A DNA stretch of 47,567 nt, taken from the NCBI GenBank assembly GCA_900320435.1, contig ONSH01000009.1, forward strand, positions 1 through 47,567, written 5' to 3'. The notes below the pieces were generated by a model. The model searched no databases. It saw only the letters and a program-made list of their open reading frames with translations, and had not been told where the DNA came from. The stretch's first letter is position 1. Every line of letters begins with the position of its first letter. Origin of the DNA: an uncultured Prevotellaceae bacterium (GTDB taxonomy: Bacteria; Bacteroidota; Bacteroidia; Bacteroidales; Bacteroidaceae). Positions 18,452 through 26,375 of the stretch are shown piece by piece. The position numbers were made by a program, and so were the translations under genes.

Positions 18452-18669
18452 GATTTTTTTGCTTCTTTGTTGTGAAACATGATGCCGAAGATGATGCCGA
18501 TGAAGCCGATAAAGCACACAATTGGAGCGACCTTAATACGAATGGGAGAAAAAATATCTTCGTTGAAGGCCGTTTCGGTGCTGCCACTGCCGGACATCAA
18601 AATAAAGCCGATGACAATGATGGCCATTGAGATGGCGAGGATGATGTAGTTGATTTTGTTGAATGCCAT
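18448..18669 (-). CDS. DUF3098 small membrane protein
   Basis: 73 residues with two hydrophobic helices (about 8-26 and 47-65) around a short polar loop holding [18 protein letters not shown], which is typical of DUF3098 in Bacteroidetes. The family commonly stands between ftsX and uppP, as here; function is unknown, and a role near the division or lipid-carrier machinery is only suggested by context. Confidence 0.88.
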   Translation of the reverse strand: MAFNKINYIILAISMAIIVIGFILMSGSGSTETAFNEDIFSPIRIKVAPIVCFIGFIGIIFGIMFHNKEAKKS

Positions 18670-18695
18670 GTTGCTGAGGCTTTAGTGCTTGTTGT

Positions 18696-19559
18696 TTACT
18701 TGTAAAGATTGGATTCGCGCATCCTCAAATAGTGGGTCACACTGACGTAGGTGCAGATGAAGGTAATCGCCAGCCCAAAGCTGACAACGACAATCAGGGT
18801 AATTCCTACGTTATGCCAAACGAGGAAATGTGCCAAATCCGTTTCGTGGGTTCGCAGCCAGTCCACTCCACCCACGATGGCAATGACGGCCAAAACGGAG
18901 GCCATCAAACCAATCCAAAGACTTCTCAAGAGGAAAGGACGTCGGATGAAGCTCCATCTGGCACCCACGAGTTTCATGTTGTGGATGATGAAGCGGCGCG
19001 AATAGACACTCAGACGCACCGTATTGTTGATGAGGCTCAGGGAAATGATACATAAAAGGGCGGTGACGAAAAGCAGAACGAACGTGATGCGCTGCAGATT
19101 GCTGTTGAGCGTTTCCACCATGTCTTTTTGGTAAACGATGTCGGCTACGTCAATTTCTCTGCGCAGTTCTTTGGTGATCCATTGCAGCGAATCACTGCAC
19201 GCATAGTCTGCCACCAAGTGCAGTTCCATGGAGATGGAAAACGGGTTCGTCCCCAAAAACTCGGTAGGATCCAATCCCATGGTCTCTATTTGTTCTTTGA
19301 GCGACTGCTCGCGGCTGATATAGTCCAAGTGCTTGATATAGGGCAGATGCTCCCAGCGTTCTTTGATGGCCAGGCCCTTCTGGTTGTCCACGCCGTCTTT
19401 GAGCACAACGGTCACGGCGAGGTCTTCCCTCACTTCATCACGCAATTGTTTGGCGGTAAGGACAAAAAGCACCAAGATGCCCAAAAGCACAAGTACCATA
19501 GTGGTGCTGATGGTGCTGGTCAAGGCCTGCCAGCGGAACCAATCCTTTTTTCTCTTCAT
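18696..19559 (-). CDS. ftsX: Cell division protein FtsX
   Basis: 287 residues. Permease-like partner of the FtsE ATPase, which activates peptidoglycan hydrolases at the septum. The topology fits: a cytoplasmic basic N-terminus, a first helix (about 15-36), an extracytoplasmic domain (37-160) with the FtsX-type FLGTNPFSISMELHL stretch, then three more helices near 163-185, 210-232 and 255-277. ftsE is not in this window. It lies 5 nt after miaB. Confidence 0.93.
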   Translation of the reverse strand: MKRKKDWFRWQALTSTISTTMVLVLLGILVLFVLTAKQLRDEVREDLAVTVVLKDGVDNQKGLAIKERWEHLPYIKHLDYISREQSLKEQIETMGLDPTEFLGTNPFSISMELHLVADYACSDSLQWITKELRREIDVADIVYQKDMVETLNSNLQRITFVLLFVTALLCIISLSLINNTVRLSVYSRRFIIHNMKLVGARWSFIRRPFLLRSLWIGLMASVLAVIAIVGGVDWLRTHETDLAHFLVWHNVGITLIVVVSFGLAITFICTYVSVTHYLRMRESNLYK

Positions 19560-19564
19560 TGTCG

Positions 19565-20881
19565 TTAGTGATTCTCTGTGATTACTTGTATGCCCTTCAG
19601 TGTTGCAGAAGTGCTTTCTGTGATGCGTACCATGACGCGCTGTCCGATGCGTAATTGTCCGCGATCGACTATAACCACATGGTTTTGTTCCGTTCGGCCG
19701 TAGAGTTGTTCCCGACTGCGCTTGCTGGTCCCTTCCAAAAGAACTTCGAAGGTCTTACCGATGCATCGGGCGTTGGATTCTGCAGACAACTTGTTTTGCA
19801 GGGCGATAAGCTCGTTCAAACGGCGTATTTTGGTTTCCTCAGGAACGTCGTCGGGGAAATGCTTGGCGGCGTAGGTCCCGGGGCGTTCACTGTATTTAAA
19901 CATAAATGCCGAATCGTAGGCGCACGCCTTCATCAGCGACAGGGATTGTTTGTGGTCCTCTTCCGTCTCGCCGGAATAGCCGACGAAGATATCTGTGGAC
20001 AGACCGCAATCCGGGACGATACGACGGATGGCTTCCACGCGTTCGAGATACCATTCCCGGGTATATTTCCGGTTCATGCGCTTGAGCACTTCGTTCGACC
20101 CGCTTTGAACCGGCAGGTGAATGTGGCGGCATACATTGGGCTCTTCGACGATGACATGGAGGGTGGCATCGCTCATGTCTTTCGGGTGGCTCGTTGTAAA
20201 GCGTACCCTCATGGACGGCACTGTGTGAGCAACCATTCTCAAAAGTTGGGGGAAATTCACATCGCCAAAGTGGTAGGAGTTTACGTTTTGTCCCAGCAGG
20301 GTGACTTCCTTGTATCCCCTTTCTTCTAGGTCGCGGCATTCGCGCAGGATGCTCTCTACATCGCGGCTGCGTTCACGGCCTCTGGTATAGGGCACGATGC
20401 AGTAGTGGCAGAAATTGTTACACCCTCTCATAATGCTGACAAAGCCGCTTATGCGGGTGCTGTGCAGGCGCTTCGGTACTACGTCGCGATAGGTCTCCGA
20501 GGTGGAAAGCTCTACATTCACAGCCTTGTGTCCAAGCTCTGCAGAAGCAAAGAGTTCGGGCAGTGAAAGATAACTGTCAGGCCCGCAAACGAGATCCGCT
20601 CCGTGCCGGTCAATAAGTTCGTCCTTAACTCTTTCTGCCATGCAGCCAAGGACGCCGACAATGAGTTTTTTCTTGCGTTTCAGGCTTTGAAGAAACTCCA
20701 GCCGGGCATAGATTTTCTGCTCGGCATTGTCACGCACAGAACAAGTGTTCAGGAGGATAGCGTCCGCTTCCTCCTGAATCTCTGTGGTTTCATACCCGGC
20801 CTGCCCCATGATGCTCGCCACGACTTCACTGTCGGCGACATTCATTTGACATCCGTAAGTCTCGATGAAGAGTTTCTTCAA
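19565..20881 (-). CDS. miaB: tRNA-2-methylthio-N6-dimethylallyladenosine synthase
   Basis: 438 residues. Radical-SAM methylthiotransferase acting on A37 of tRNAs. The auxiliary cluster cysteines are Cys11 (TYGCQMN), Cys47 (NTCSVR) and Cys80 (LGCMAE); the radical-SAM triad is Cys154/158/161 (RGCNNFCHYCIVPYTRGRE). The C-terminal TRAM domain covers about 370-435. The start must be the TTG at 20881 because no ATG precedes the first conserved Cys. It follows the SDR gene by 43 nt without a visible promoter. Confidence 0.97.
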   Translation of the reverse strand: MKKLFIETYGCQMNVADSEVVASIMGQAGYETTEIQEEADAILLNTCSVRDNAEQKIYARLEFLQSLKRKKKLIVGVLGCMAERVKDELIDRHGADLVCGPDSYLSLPELFASAELGHKAVNVELSTSETYRDVVPKRLHSTRISGFVSIMRGCNNFCHYCIVPYTRGRERSRDVESILRECRDLEERGYKEVTLLGQNVNSYHFGDVNFPQLLRMVAHTVPSMRVRFTTSHPKDMSDATLHVIVEEPNVCRHIHLPVQSGSNEVLKRMNRKYTREWYLERVEAIRRIVPDCGLSTDIFVGYSGETEEDHKQSLSLMKACAYDSAFMFKYSERPGTYAAKHFPDDVPEETKIRRLNELIALQNKLSAESNARCIGKTFEVLLEGTSKRSREQLYGRTEQNHVVIVDRGQLRIGQRVMVRITESTSATLKGIQVITENH

Positions 20882-20924
20882 TATTGTAACAAAATTAGGC
20901 GGTTTATCGAAAGCCTTCCCTCAT

Positions 20925-21725
20925 TTAGCTGGGCTGCTTGCCAATATAGGCCAGAATACCGCCGTCTACATAAAGGACGTGACCGTTTACGGCGTCAGAA
21001 GCGTGAGAGGCCAGGAATACGGCGGGACCGCCCAACTCGCTGGGATCCAGCCAGCGTCCGGCAGGCGTCTTGGCGCAGATGAAAGAGTCGAAGGGATGAC
21101 GGCTGCCGTCCGGCTGGCGCTCGCGCAGGGGAGCGGTTTGAGGAGTGGCAATGTAGCCCGGGCCGATGCCGTTACACTGAATGTTGTATCCACCGTACTC
21201 GGAACAGATGTTGCGGGTCAGCATCTTCAGGCCGCCTTTGGCTGCAGCGTAGGCGCTCACGGTTTCGCGACCCAGCTCGGACATCATGGAGCAGATGTTA
21301 ATAATCTTGCCTTCGCGACGCTCCATCATTTCGGGCAGCACGGCGGCACTCACGATATAGGGGGCAACGAGGTCAATGTCAATCACCTGCTGGAACTCCT
21401 CACGCTTCATCTCGTGCATGGGGATGCGCTTGATGATGCCTGCGTTGTTCACCAAAATATCGATTTGACCCACTTCTTTGTGGATTCTTTCAACCAGAGC
21501 CTTTACACCCTTTTCGTCGGTTACATCGCACACGTAGCCTTTGACGTTGGTGATGCCGGCTTCTTTATAGTTGTCCAATCCGCGCTGGAGGGCAGCTTCG
21601 TTGATATCGTTAAAAACGATGTTCTTTACGCCGGCGGCTACAAACGCTTTGGCGATGTTGAAACCAATGCCGTAAGATGCGCCGGTAATCCATGCGTTCT
21701 TACCTTCGAGAGAGAAAAGATTCAT
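20925..21725 (-). CDS. Short-chain dehydrogenase, gluconate 5-dehydrogenase-like
   Basis: 266 residues. Classical SDR: cofactor loop TGASYGIG, LVNNAGI, catalytic Ser in ICSMMSELGRETVSAYAAAKGG with Tyr-x3-Lys. The overall pattern (MNLFSLEGKNAWITGASYGIGFNIAKAF, GYIATPQTAPLRE, GRWLDPSELGGPAVFLAS) is that of gluconate 5-dehydrogenase / 2-deoxy-D-gluconate 3-dehydrogenase enzymes, which act in hexuronate or gluconate breakdown. No other sugar-acid genes are nearby, so the substrate is uncertain. Confidence 0.88.
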   Translation of the reverse strand: MNLFSLEGKNAWITGASYGIGFNIAKAFVAAGVKNIVFNDINEAALQRGLDNYKEAGITNVKGYVCDVTDEKGVKALVERIHKEVGQIDILVNNAGIIKRIPMHEMKREEFQQVIDIDLVAPYIVSAAVLPEMMERREGKIINICSMMSELGRETVSAYAAAKGGLKMLTRNICSEYGGYNIQCNGIGPGYIATPQTAPLRERQPDGSRHPFDSFICAKTPAGRWLDPSELGGPAVFLASHASDAVNGHVLYVDGGILAYIGKQPS

Positions 21726-21770
21726 TGTTGTGATGCTTTAAGGTTAAAAGTTTATCTTTCGCGCTGTTGT

Positions 21771-21844
21771 TGGTTGGGCTATCCGGTTTCGAACCAGAAC
21801 TAAGACGACCAAAATGTCTTGTGCTACCATTACACCATAGCCCA
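21771..21844 (-). tRNA. tRNA-Gln (anticodon TTG)
   Basis: Reading the minus strand: acceptor TGGGCTA pairs with TAGCCCA, then discriminator A and an apparently encoded CCA. The D arm contains GTGTAATGGTAGC. The anticodon arm AGACA-TTTTGGT-CGTCT gives anticodon TTG, with an A-C mismatch at the base of the loop. The T arm is TCTGG-TTCGAAA-CCGGA. U1-A72 is typical for glutamine tRNAs. It precedes the SDR gene by about 45 nt. Confidence 0.95.
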
Positions 21845-21888
21845 ATCCAAATGCAAATCGTTGCCGAACCGGCATTCATTTGCGCCCG

Positions 21889-21919
21889 CAAAGATACGAC
21901 ATTTCTTAAGCGAATGCAA
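21889..21919 (-). promoter_or_regulatory. Promoter of tRNA-Gln (and probably the following SDR gene)
   Basis: Minus-strand -33 TTG at 21919-21917, a 20-nt spacer and -7 TATCTTTG at 21896-21889. It lies about 45 nt upstream of the tRNA 5' end. No other good promoter is visible before the SDR gene. Confidence 0.8.
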
Positions 21920-21955
21920 GAAATAAGTCGTTTTTTATGCCTTAAATATCACTTT

Positions 21956-23263
21956 TTACTTAACGATGAGCAGATAGTACTTCTTTTTCCCTTGTTGGGC
22001 CAGCAGATATTTGCCGTCGAGCAGGTCTTTCGTTGTCACCATCTGATCAAAGGACTGGAGTCTTTCCTTGTTGAGAGAGACGCCGCCGCCCTGGCAGAGT
22101 TTACGCATCTCGCCCTTTGAGGCAAAGCACTGGGTCTCGCCGGCCAAAAGGTCTACGGCTTTTATACCGTCGCCTTCGAGAAGATTTCGGCTGATTTCAA
22201 ACTTCTCAACACCGTCGAAAATATCCAAAAGCGTCTTTTCATCGAGTTTTACAAGACTCTCTTTGGTGGCTTTGCCGAAGAGAATGTTGGAGGCTTCCTG
22301 AGCCATTTCGAGGTTTTCTTTGCCATGTACCATGAGGGTTACCTCCTCCGCCAATTTCTTTTGCAGTACGCGGCGTCCGGGATCCTGCTGATGCTCTGCG
22401 ACAAGTGCATCAATGGTATCTTTGTCCAACGAGGTGAAAATCTTGATGTAGCGTGCGGCATCCTCGTCGGAGACGTTGAGCCAGAACTGATAAAACTTGT
22501 ACGGTGTGGTGCGCTTGGGATCAAGCCAGATGTTGCCGCTTTCCGTCTTGCCGAACTTCTTACCGTCGCTCTTGGTGATGAGCGGACAGGTCAGGGCAAA
22601 AGTCTCCACGTCGTTGCCCAACGTGCGGCGGATGAGCTCCGTGCCGGTGGTCATGTTGCCCCATTGGTCGTTGCCGCCCAGCTGGAGTTTCACGCCGTAG
22701 TGCTGATAGAGATAGAGAAAGTCGTAGCCCTGAAGCAGTTGATAAGTAAACTCCGTGAAGCTGAGACCGTCGCGGGCCGTGCCGTTCAGACGCTGTTGCA
22801 CGCTCTCCTTGGCCATCATGTAGTTCACCGTGATATGTTTACCCACTTCGCGGGCAAAGTCGAGGAACGTGAAGTCTTTCATCCAGTCATAGTTGTTCAC
22901 CATGACGGCGGCGTTAGGCTCCTTGCTCTCAAAATCGAGGAACTTGGCCACTTGAGCCTTGATGCACTCCTGGTTGTGACGCAGCGTTTCGTCGTTCAGC
23001 AGGTTGCGCTCCTGGCTTTTGCCGGAGGGGTCGCCAATCATGCCTGTAGCGCCGCCCACGAGGATGATGGGCTTATGGCCGCAGCGTTGCAGATGACGCA
23101 GCATCATGATGCCGCACAGGTGCCCGATATGCAGAGAGTCAGCCGTAGGGTCGGTGCCCAGGTAGGCCGTTACCATTTCTTTTTGGAGCAACTCTTCCGT
23201 GCCGGGCATCATCTGAGCCAGCATCCCGCGCCATTTCAGTTCTTCTACAAAGTTTTTGATCAT
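21956..23263 (-). CDS. tyrS: Tyrosyl-tRNA synthetase
   Basis: 435 residues. Class I synthetase. [16 protein letters not shown] contains the HIGH motif, [14 protein letters not shown] follows, and [14 protein letters not shown] is the KMSKS-equivalent. [18 protein letters not shown] contributes to tyrosine binding. A C-terminal S4-like RNA-binding domain follows (about 370-435, [13 protein letters not shown]). It lies 32 nt downstream of korB; an independent promoter is not evident. Confidence 0.97.
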   Translation of the reverse strand: MIKNFVEELKWRGMLAQMMPGTEELLQKEMVTAYLGTDPTADSLHIGHLCGIMMLRHLQRCGHKPIILVGGATGMIGDPSGKSQERNLLNDETLRHNQECIKAQVAKFLDFESKEPNAAVMVNNYDWMKDFTFLDFAREVGKHITVNYMMAKESVQQRLNGTARDGLSFTEFTYQLLQGYDFLYLYQHYGVKLQLGGNDQWGNMTTGTELIRRTLGNDVETFALTCPLITKSDGKKFGKTESGNIWLDPKRTTPYKFYQFWLNVSDEDAARYIKIFTSLDKDTIDALVAEHQQDPGRRVLQKKLAEEVTLMVHGKENLEMAQEASNILFGKATKESLVKLDEKTLLDIFDGVEKFEISRNLLEGDGIKAVDLLAGETQCFASKGEMRKLCQGGGVSLNKERLQSFDQMVTTKDLLDGKYLLAQQGKKKYYLLIVK

Positions 23264-23295
23264 CGAATGATTACGATTTTATTTCTTTTCGTGTA

Positions 23296-24303
23296 TTACT
23301 TAACCTCCCAAATGTCGTTGGTTTCAAGCAATTCGGCGAAGGTGTGATAAGGCTTCTTGGCTTTCACTTCTTCAATCTGAGCCTCAACGGCGTCGTTGTA
23401 GGTGGGAGCGTCCACGTCGCGAATCACACCCAAGGCGATGGGGAATCCGTCGCCGTCGCCCATGAGGGCCAGTTTCAGTTGCAGGGTGTTATCCTGGCAG
23501 TGAGCGTCGTGCACTAAGATGTCATCTTTGGTGATGCCGTTTTCGCCAATCTTCACCACTTTCAGGCCAAAGCCTTCCTGCATGATGCCATATTCGTTGT
23601 TTTCACCGAAGATAAGAGGCTCGCCGTGTTTCACGTAGATGGCGTTCTTGGCGCGTCCTTCCTTGGTGTAAACACTCTCGTGTGTGCCGTTGTTGAAGAT
23701 GACGCAGTTCTGCAGGATTTCGCAGACGGCGGCACCCTTGTGAGCCTGTGCGGCCTTGAGGATATCCACTGTGCCGGGGGCGTCGGTGGCAACGGCACGG
23801 GCAAAGAAGTGACCGCGTGCGCCGAAGCATAGTTCTGCCGGACGGAAGGGGTCTTCCACTGTGCCGTAGGGCGATGACTTGGAGACAAATCCGCGCGGTG
23901 AAGTGGGAGAATACTGACCCTTGGTCAAACCGTAGATGCGGTTGTTCAGCAGGATCATGTTGATGTCAATGTTGCGGCGGTTGGCGTGAATGAAGTGATT
24001 GCCGCCGATGGCCAGGCCGTCACCGTCACCGCTCACCTGCCATACCGTCAGACGGGGATTGGCAACCTTGCAGCCGGTGGCAATGGCTGCAGCACGGCCG
24101 TGAATGGTGTTCATGCCGTAGGTGGCCATATAGTGGGGCAGACGGCTGGAGCAGCCGATACCGGAAATGACGGCCGTCTCATAAGGTGCAATGCCGATTT
24201 CGGCCATTGCCTTGTGGAGATTGGCCAGGAAGAAATGGTCGCCGCAACCGGGACACCAGCGGGGCTGGCCTTTCTTGTAATCTGCAGACGTATATTGTGA
24301 CAT
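23296..24303 (-). CDS. korB: 2-oxoglutarate:ferredoxin oxidoreductase, beta subunit
   Basis: 335 residues. TPP-binding subunit: the N-terminal WCPGCGDHFFL carries a Cys pair, GIGCSSRLPHYM and GDGDGLAIGGNHFIHANRRN form the TPP-Mg site, and LNNRIYGLTKGQYSPTSP is characteristic of KorB. With KorA it links 2-oxoglutarate and succinyl-CoA through ferredoxin, in the direction set by redox state. It starts five bases after the korA stop. Confidence 0.94.
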   Translation of the reverse strand: MSQYTSADYKKGQPRWCPGCGDHFFLANLHKAMAEIGIAPYETAVISGIGCSSRLPHYMATYGMNTIHGRAAAIATGCKVANPRLTVWQVSGDGDGLAIGGNHFIHANRRNIDINMILLNNRIYGLTKGQYSPTSPRGFVSKSSPYGTVEDPFRPAELCFGARGHFFARAVATDAPGTVDILKAAQAHKGAAVCEILQNCVIFNNGTHESVYTKEGRAKNAIYVKHGEPLIFGENNEYGIMQEGFGLKVVKIGENGITKDDILVHDAHCQDNTLQLKLALMGDGDGFPIALGVIRDVDAPTYNDAVEAQIEEVKAKKPYHTFAELLETNDIWEVK

Positions 24304-24308
24304 AGCGC

Positions 24309-26186
24309 TTACTTATTATAGATTTCTGTGAATGCGTTGACTAACTCCTCTACCACGAAGGGCTGACCCTTGACCTGGTTGAACTGCTCGGGCACAAAGT
24401 TGTCCACCTTCATGCGCAGCCAGGCGGCGAGCTGACCCATGTTTTGCTCGGCGACTACCACTTTGCGGTATTTCTTCATTACCTCTGCGGTGTTGGCGGG
24501 CAGCGGGTTGATGTAGCGGAAGTGGGCCAGAGCCACTTTCTTGCCGCTGCGTATCATCTCCTCCGTGGCAGCGCGCAAATGGCCGTAGGTGCCGCCGAAG
24601 CCCACGATGAGCAGTTCGGCATCGTCCTTGCAGCCTTCCACTTCAAGGTCGGGCACGGGGATGTTGGCAATCTTGGCGGCACGCTTGCGCGTCATCAGGT
24701 CGTGGTTGTCGGGAGCTGTGGAGATGGCGCCCGTCTTGTCGTCTTTTTCCAGTCCGCCCAGGATGTGGGTGAAGCCCTCACGTCCGGGCACAGCCCAGTA
24801 GCGGGTGCCGTTCTCCGCACGCATATACGGGGTCCATGTGCCCTTCATTTCTTCGGGCACATAAGGCGGCTTGATAGCAGGATAATCGGCCAGGTTGGGC
24901 AGCTTGAATGCGCCGCTGCCGTTGGCGACGTAAGCATCAGTGAGGAGCACGACGGGGGTCATGTGCTCCAGAGCTATCTTGGAGGCCTCATAAGCGGCGT
25001 TGAAGCAGTCGGTGGGACTCTTGGCAGCCATCACCGGCATGGGGCTTTCACCGTTGCGGCCGAAGAGTGCCTGCAGCAGGTCGGTCTGCTCCGACTTGGT
25101 GGGCAGGCCCGTGGCGGGACCGCCGCGCTGCACGTCGAGCACGACGAGCGGCAACTCCATGATGACGGCCAGGTTCATCGCCTCGCTCTTGAGGCAGATG
25201 CCGGGGCCGGAAGTGGAGGTTACGGCCAAAGCACCGGCGAAGCTGGCGCCCAAAGAAGAAGCGCAGCCGGCGATCTCGTCCTCGCACTGCACGGTGGTGA
25301 CACCGAGAGACTTATGCTTGGAGAGCTCGTGCAGCACGTCCGTAGCGGGCGTGATGGGGTAGGAACCCAAATAGAGCTTCAGGCCGGCTTTCTCGGCTGC
25401 GGCAATGAAGCCGTAGGCAGTAGCCTTGTTGCCCGTGATGTCCATATAGCGTCCGGGCACTTTTTTCTTGGTCTCGATATGGCGCACGTGAGCCACCGAA
25501 GAGTGGGTGTTGTGACCAAAGTCATAGCCGGCCTGCACCACCTTGATGTTGGCTTCGGCAACAGCTGGCTTCTTGGCAAATTTCTCGCGAAGGAAGTTGC
25601 CGACGATGTCCAGGTCGCGGTCGAAGAGCCAGCACACCAGTCCGAGGGCGAACATGTTGCGGCACTTCATGATGCCCTTTACGTCGGTCTTACCGTCTAC
25701 GGTGAAAGCGGGATCGCCTGTGAGACAGTCTTTCACCATCTGCGTCATGTTGCAGGCCACCACCTGGTCGGGATCCACGCCCAATTCGCCCAGGTAGTCC
25801 TCCGTCTTGAACTGTGCCTTCTCCAGGTCCTTCGGGCCGAAGGCCTCGGTGTCAATAATGATGGCGGCACCCTTCTTGGCGTATTTGAGCTGGGTCTTGA
25901 GCGCTGCGGCGTTCATGGCCACGAGCACATCGCACTGATCGCCGGGGGTGAACACCTCGCTGCTGCCGATGTGCACCTGGAATCCGCTCACGCCGGTCAG
26001 AGAGCCTTGCGGGGCACGGATGTCGGCGGGAAAGTCGGGGAAGGTTGAAATACTGTTGCCTACAGTGGCGGACACCGTAGAGAGAATGTTGCCGGCCAGC
26101 TGCATGCCGTCGCCGGAGTCGCCTGAGAAGCGAACGACCACATCAGTCTCTTCTGTCGGATTGGTGGGAGTGAAACTTTCTGCCAT
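24309..26186 (-). CDS. korA: 2-oxoglutarate:ferredoxin oxidoreductase, alpha subunit (fused gamma-alpha)
   Basis: 625 residues, the long form in which a gamma domain (about 1-190; VRFSGDSGDGMQLAGNIL, FPDFPADIRAPQGSLTGVSGFQVHIGS) is joined to the alpha pyruvate/oxoglutarate-binding domain (about 225-620; LYLGSYPITPATDVLHELSKH, QCEDEIAGCASSLGASFAGALAVTSTSGPGICLKSEAMNLAV). CoA-acylating, in anaerobic central metabolism. It follows tRNA-Arg by 70 nt, with a hairpin in that leader. Confidence 0.94.
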   Translation of the reverse strand: MAESFTPTNPTEETDVVVRFSGDSGDGMQLAGNILSTVSATVGNSISTFPDFPADIRAPQGSLTGVSGFQVHIGSSEVFTPGDQCDVLVAMNAAALKTQLKYAKKGAAIIIDTEAFGPKDLEKAQFKTEDYLGELGVDPDQVVACNMTQMVKDCLTGDPAFTVDGKTDVKGIMKCRNMFALGLVCWLFDRDLDIVGNFLREKFAKKPAVAEANIKVVQAGYDFGHNTHSSVAHVRHIETKKKVPGRYMDITGNKATAYGFIAAAEKAGLKLYLGSYPITPATDVLHELSKHKSLGVTTVQCEDEIAGCASSLGASFAGALAVTSTSGPGICLKSEAMNLAVIMELPLVVLDVQRGGPATGLPTKSEQTDLLQALFGRNGESPMPVMAAKSPTDCFNAAYEASKIALEHMTPVVLLTDAYVANGSGAFKLPNLADYPAIKPPYVPEEMKGTWTPYMRAENGTRYWAVPGREGFTHILGGLEKDDKTGAISTAPDNHDLMTRKRAAKIANIPVPDLEVEGCKDDAELLIVGFGGTYGHLRAATEEMIRSGKKVALAHFRYINPLPANTAEVMKKYRKVVVAEQNMGQLAAWLRMKVDNFVPEQFNQVKGQPFVVEELVNAFTEIYNK

Positions 26187-26214
26187 ATCTTCTTTACCTT
26201 ATATTATTACGTAT

Positions 26215-26234
26215 GCGTGCAAGATGATGCACGC
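26215..26234 (-). promoter_or_regulatory. Hairpin in the leader between tRNA-Arg and korA
   Basis: Inverted repeat gcgtgca/tgcacgc with a 6-base loop. On the minus strand, the direction of both flanking genes, it is preceded by a long A-rich run and not followed by Us, so it is not a normal terminator. It could be a processing or stability element. Confidence 0.5.
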
Positions 26235-26256
26235 CGTTTTTTTTCTTTTTTTTTTG

Positions 26257-26328
26257 TACTCCCGCCGGGAATCGAACCCGGATCAAAGGTTTAGGAAACC
26301 TCCGTTCTATCCATTTAACTACAGGAGC
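26257..26328 (-). tRNA. tRNA-Arg (anticodon CCT)
   Basis: Minus strand begins GCTCCTG, pairing with CGGGAGT (with G-T and T-G wobbles), followed by discriminator A; CCA is not encoded. The D arm holds TAGTTAAATGGATAGAAC. The anticodon arm GAGGT-TTCCTAA-ACCTT gives CCT (Arg). The T arm is CCGGG-TTCGATT-CCCGG. It lies between the secDF end and korA. Confidence 0.96.
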
Positions 26329-26336
26329 ATCCCGCG

Positions 26337-26366
26337 GTTTCTGCGGCCGTCAGCGGCCGCAGAAAC
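26337..26366 (-). terminator. Hairpin just downstream of secDF
   Basis: Perfect 13-bp inverted repeat gtttctgcggccg / cggccgcagaaac with the loop tcag, 10 nt beyond the secDF stop. It is very stable, but no U-run follows on the minus strand. It may be a terminator without a U tract, or a processing signal between secDF and tRNA-Arg. Confidence 0.6.
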
Positions 26367-26375
26367 ACGGAAGAG

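Noticed and set aside
24444..26048. 534-codon open frame opposite korA
   Set aside because: Same reason: antisense of a highly conserved gene, composition typical of reversed codons.
26235..26256. Plus-strand terminator formed by the gcgtgca hairpin and the following T-run
   Set aside because: No plus-strand gene lies upstream; both neighbours are transcribed on the minus strand.
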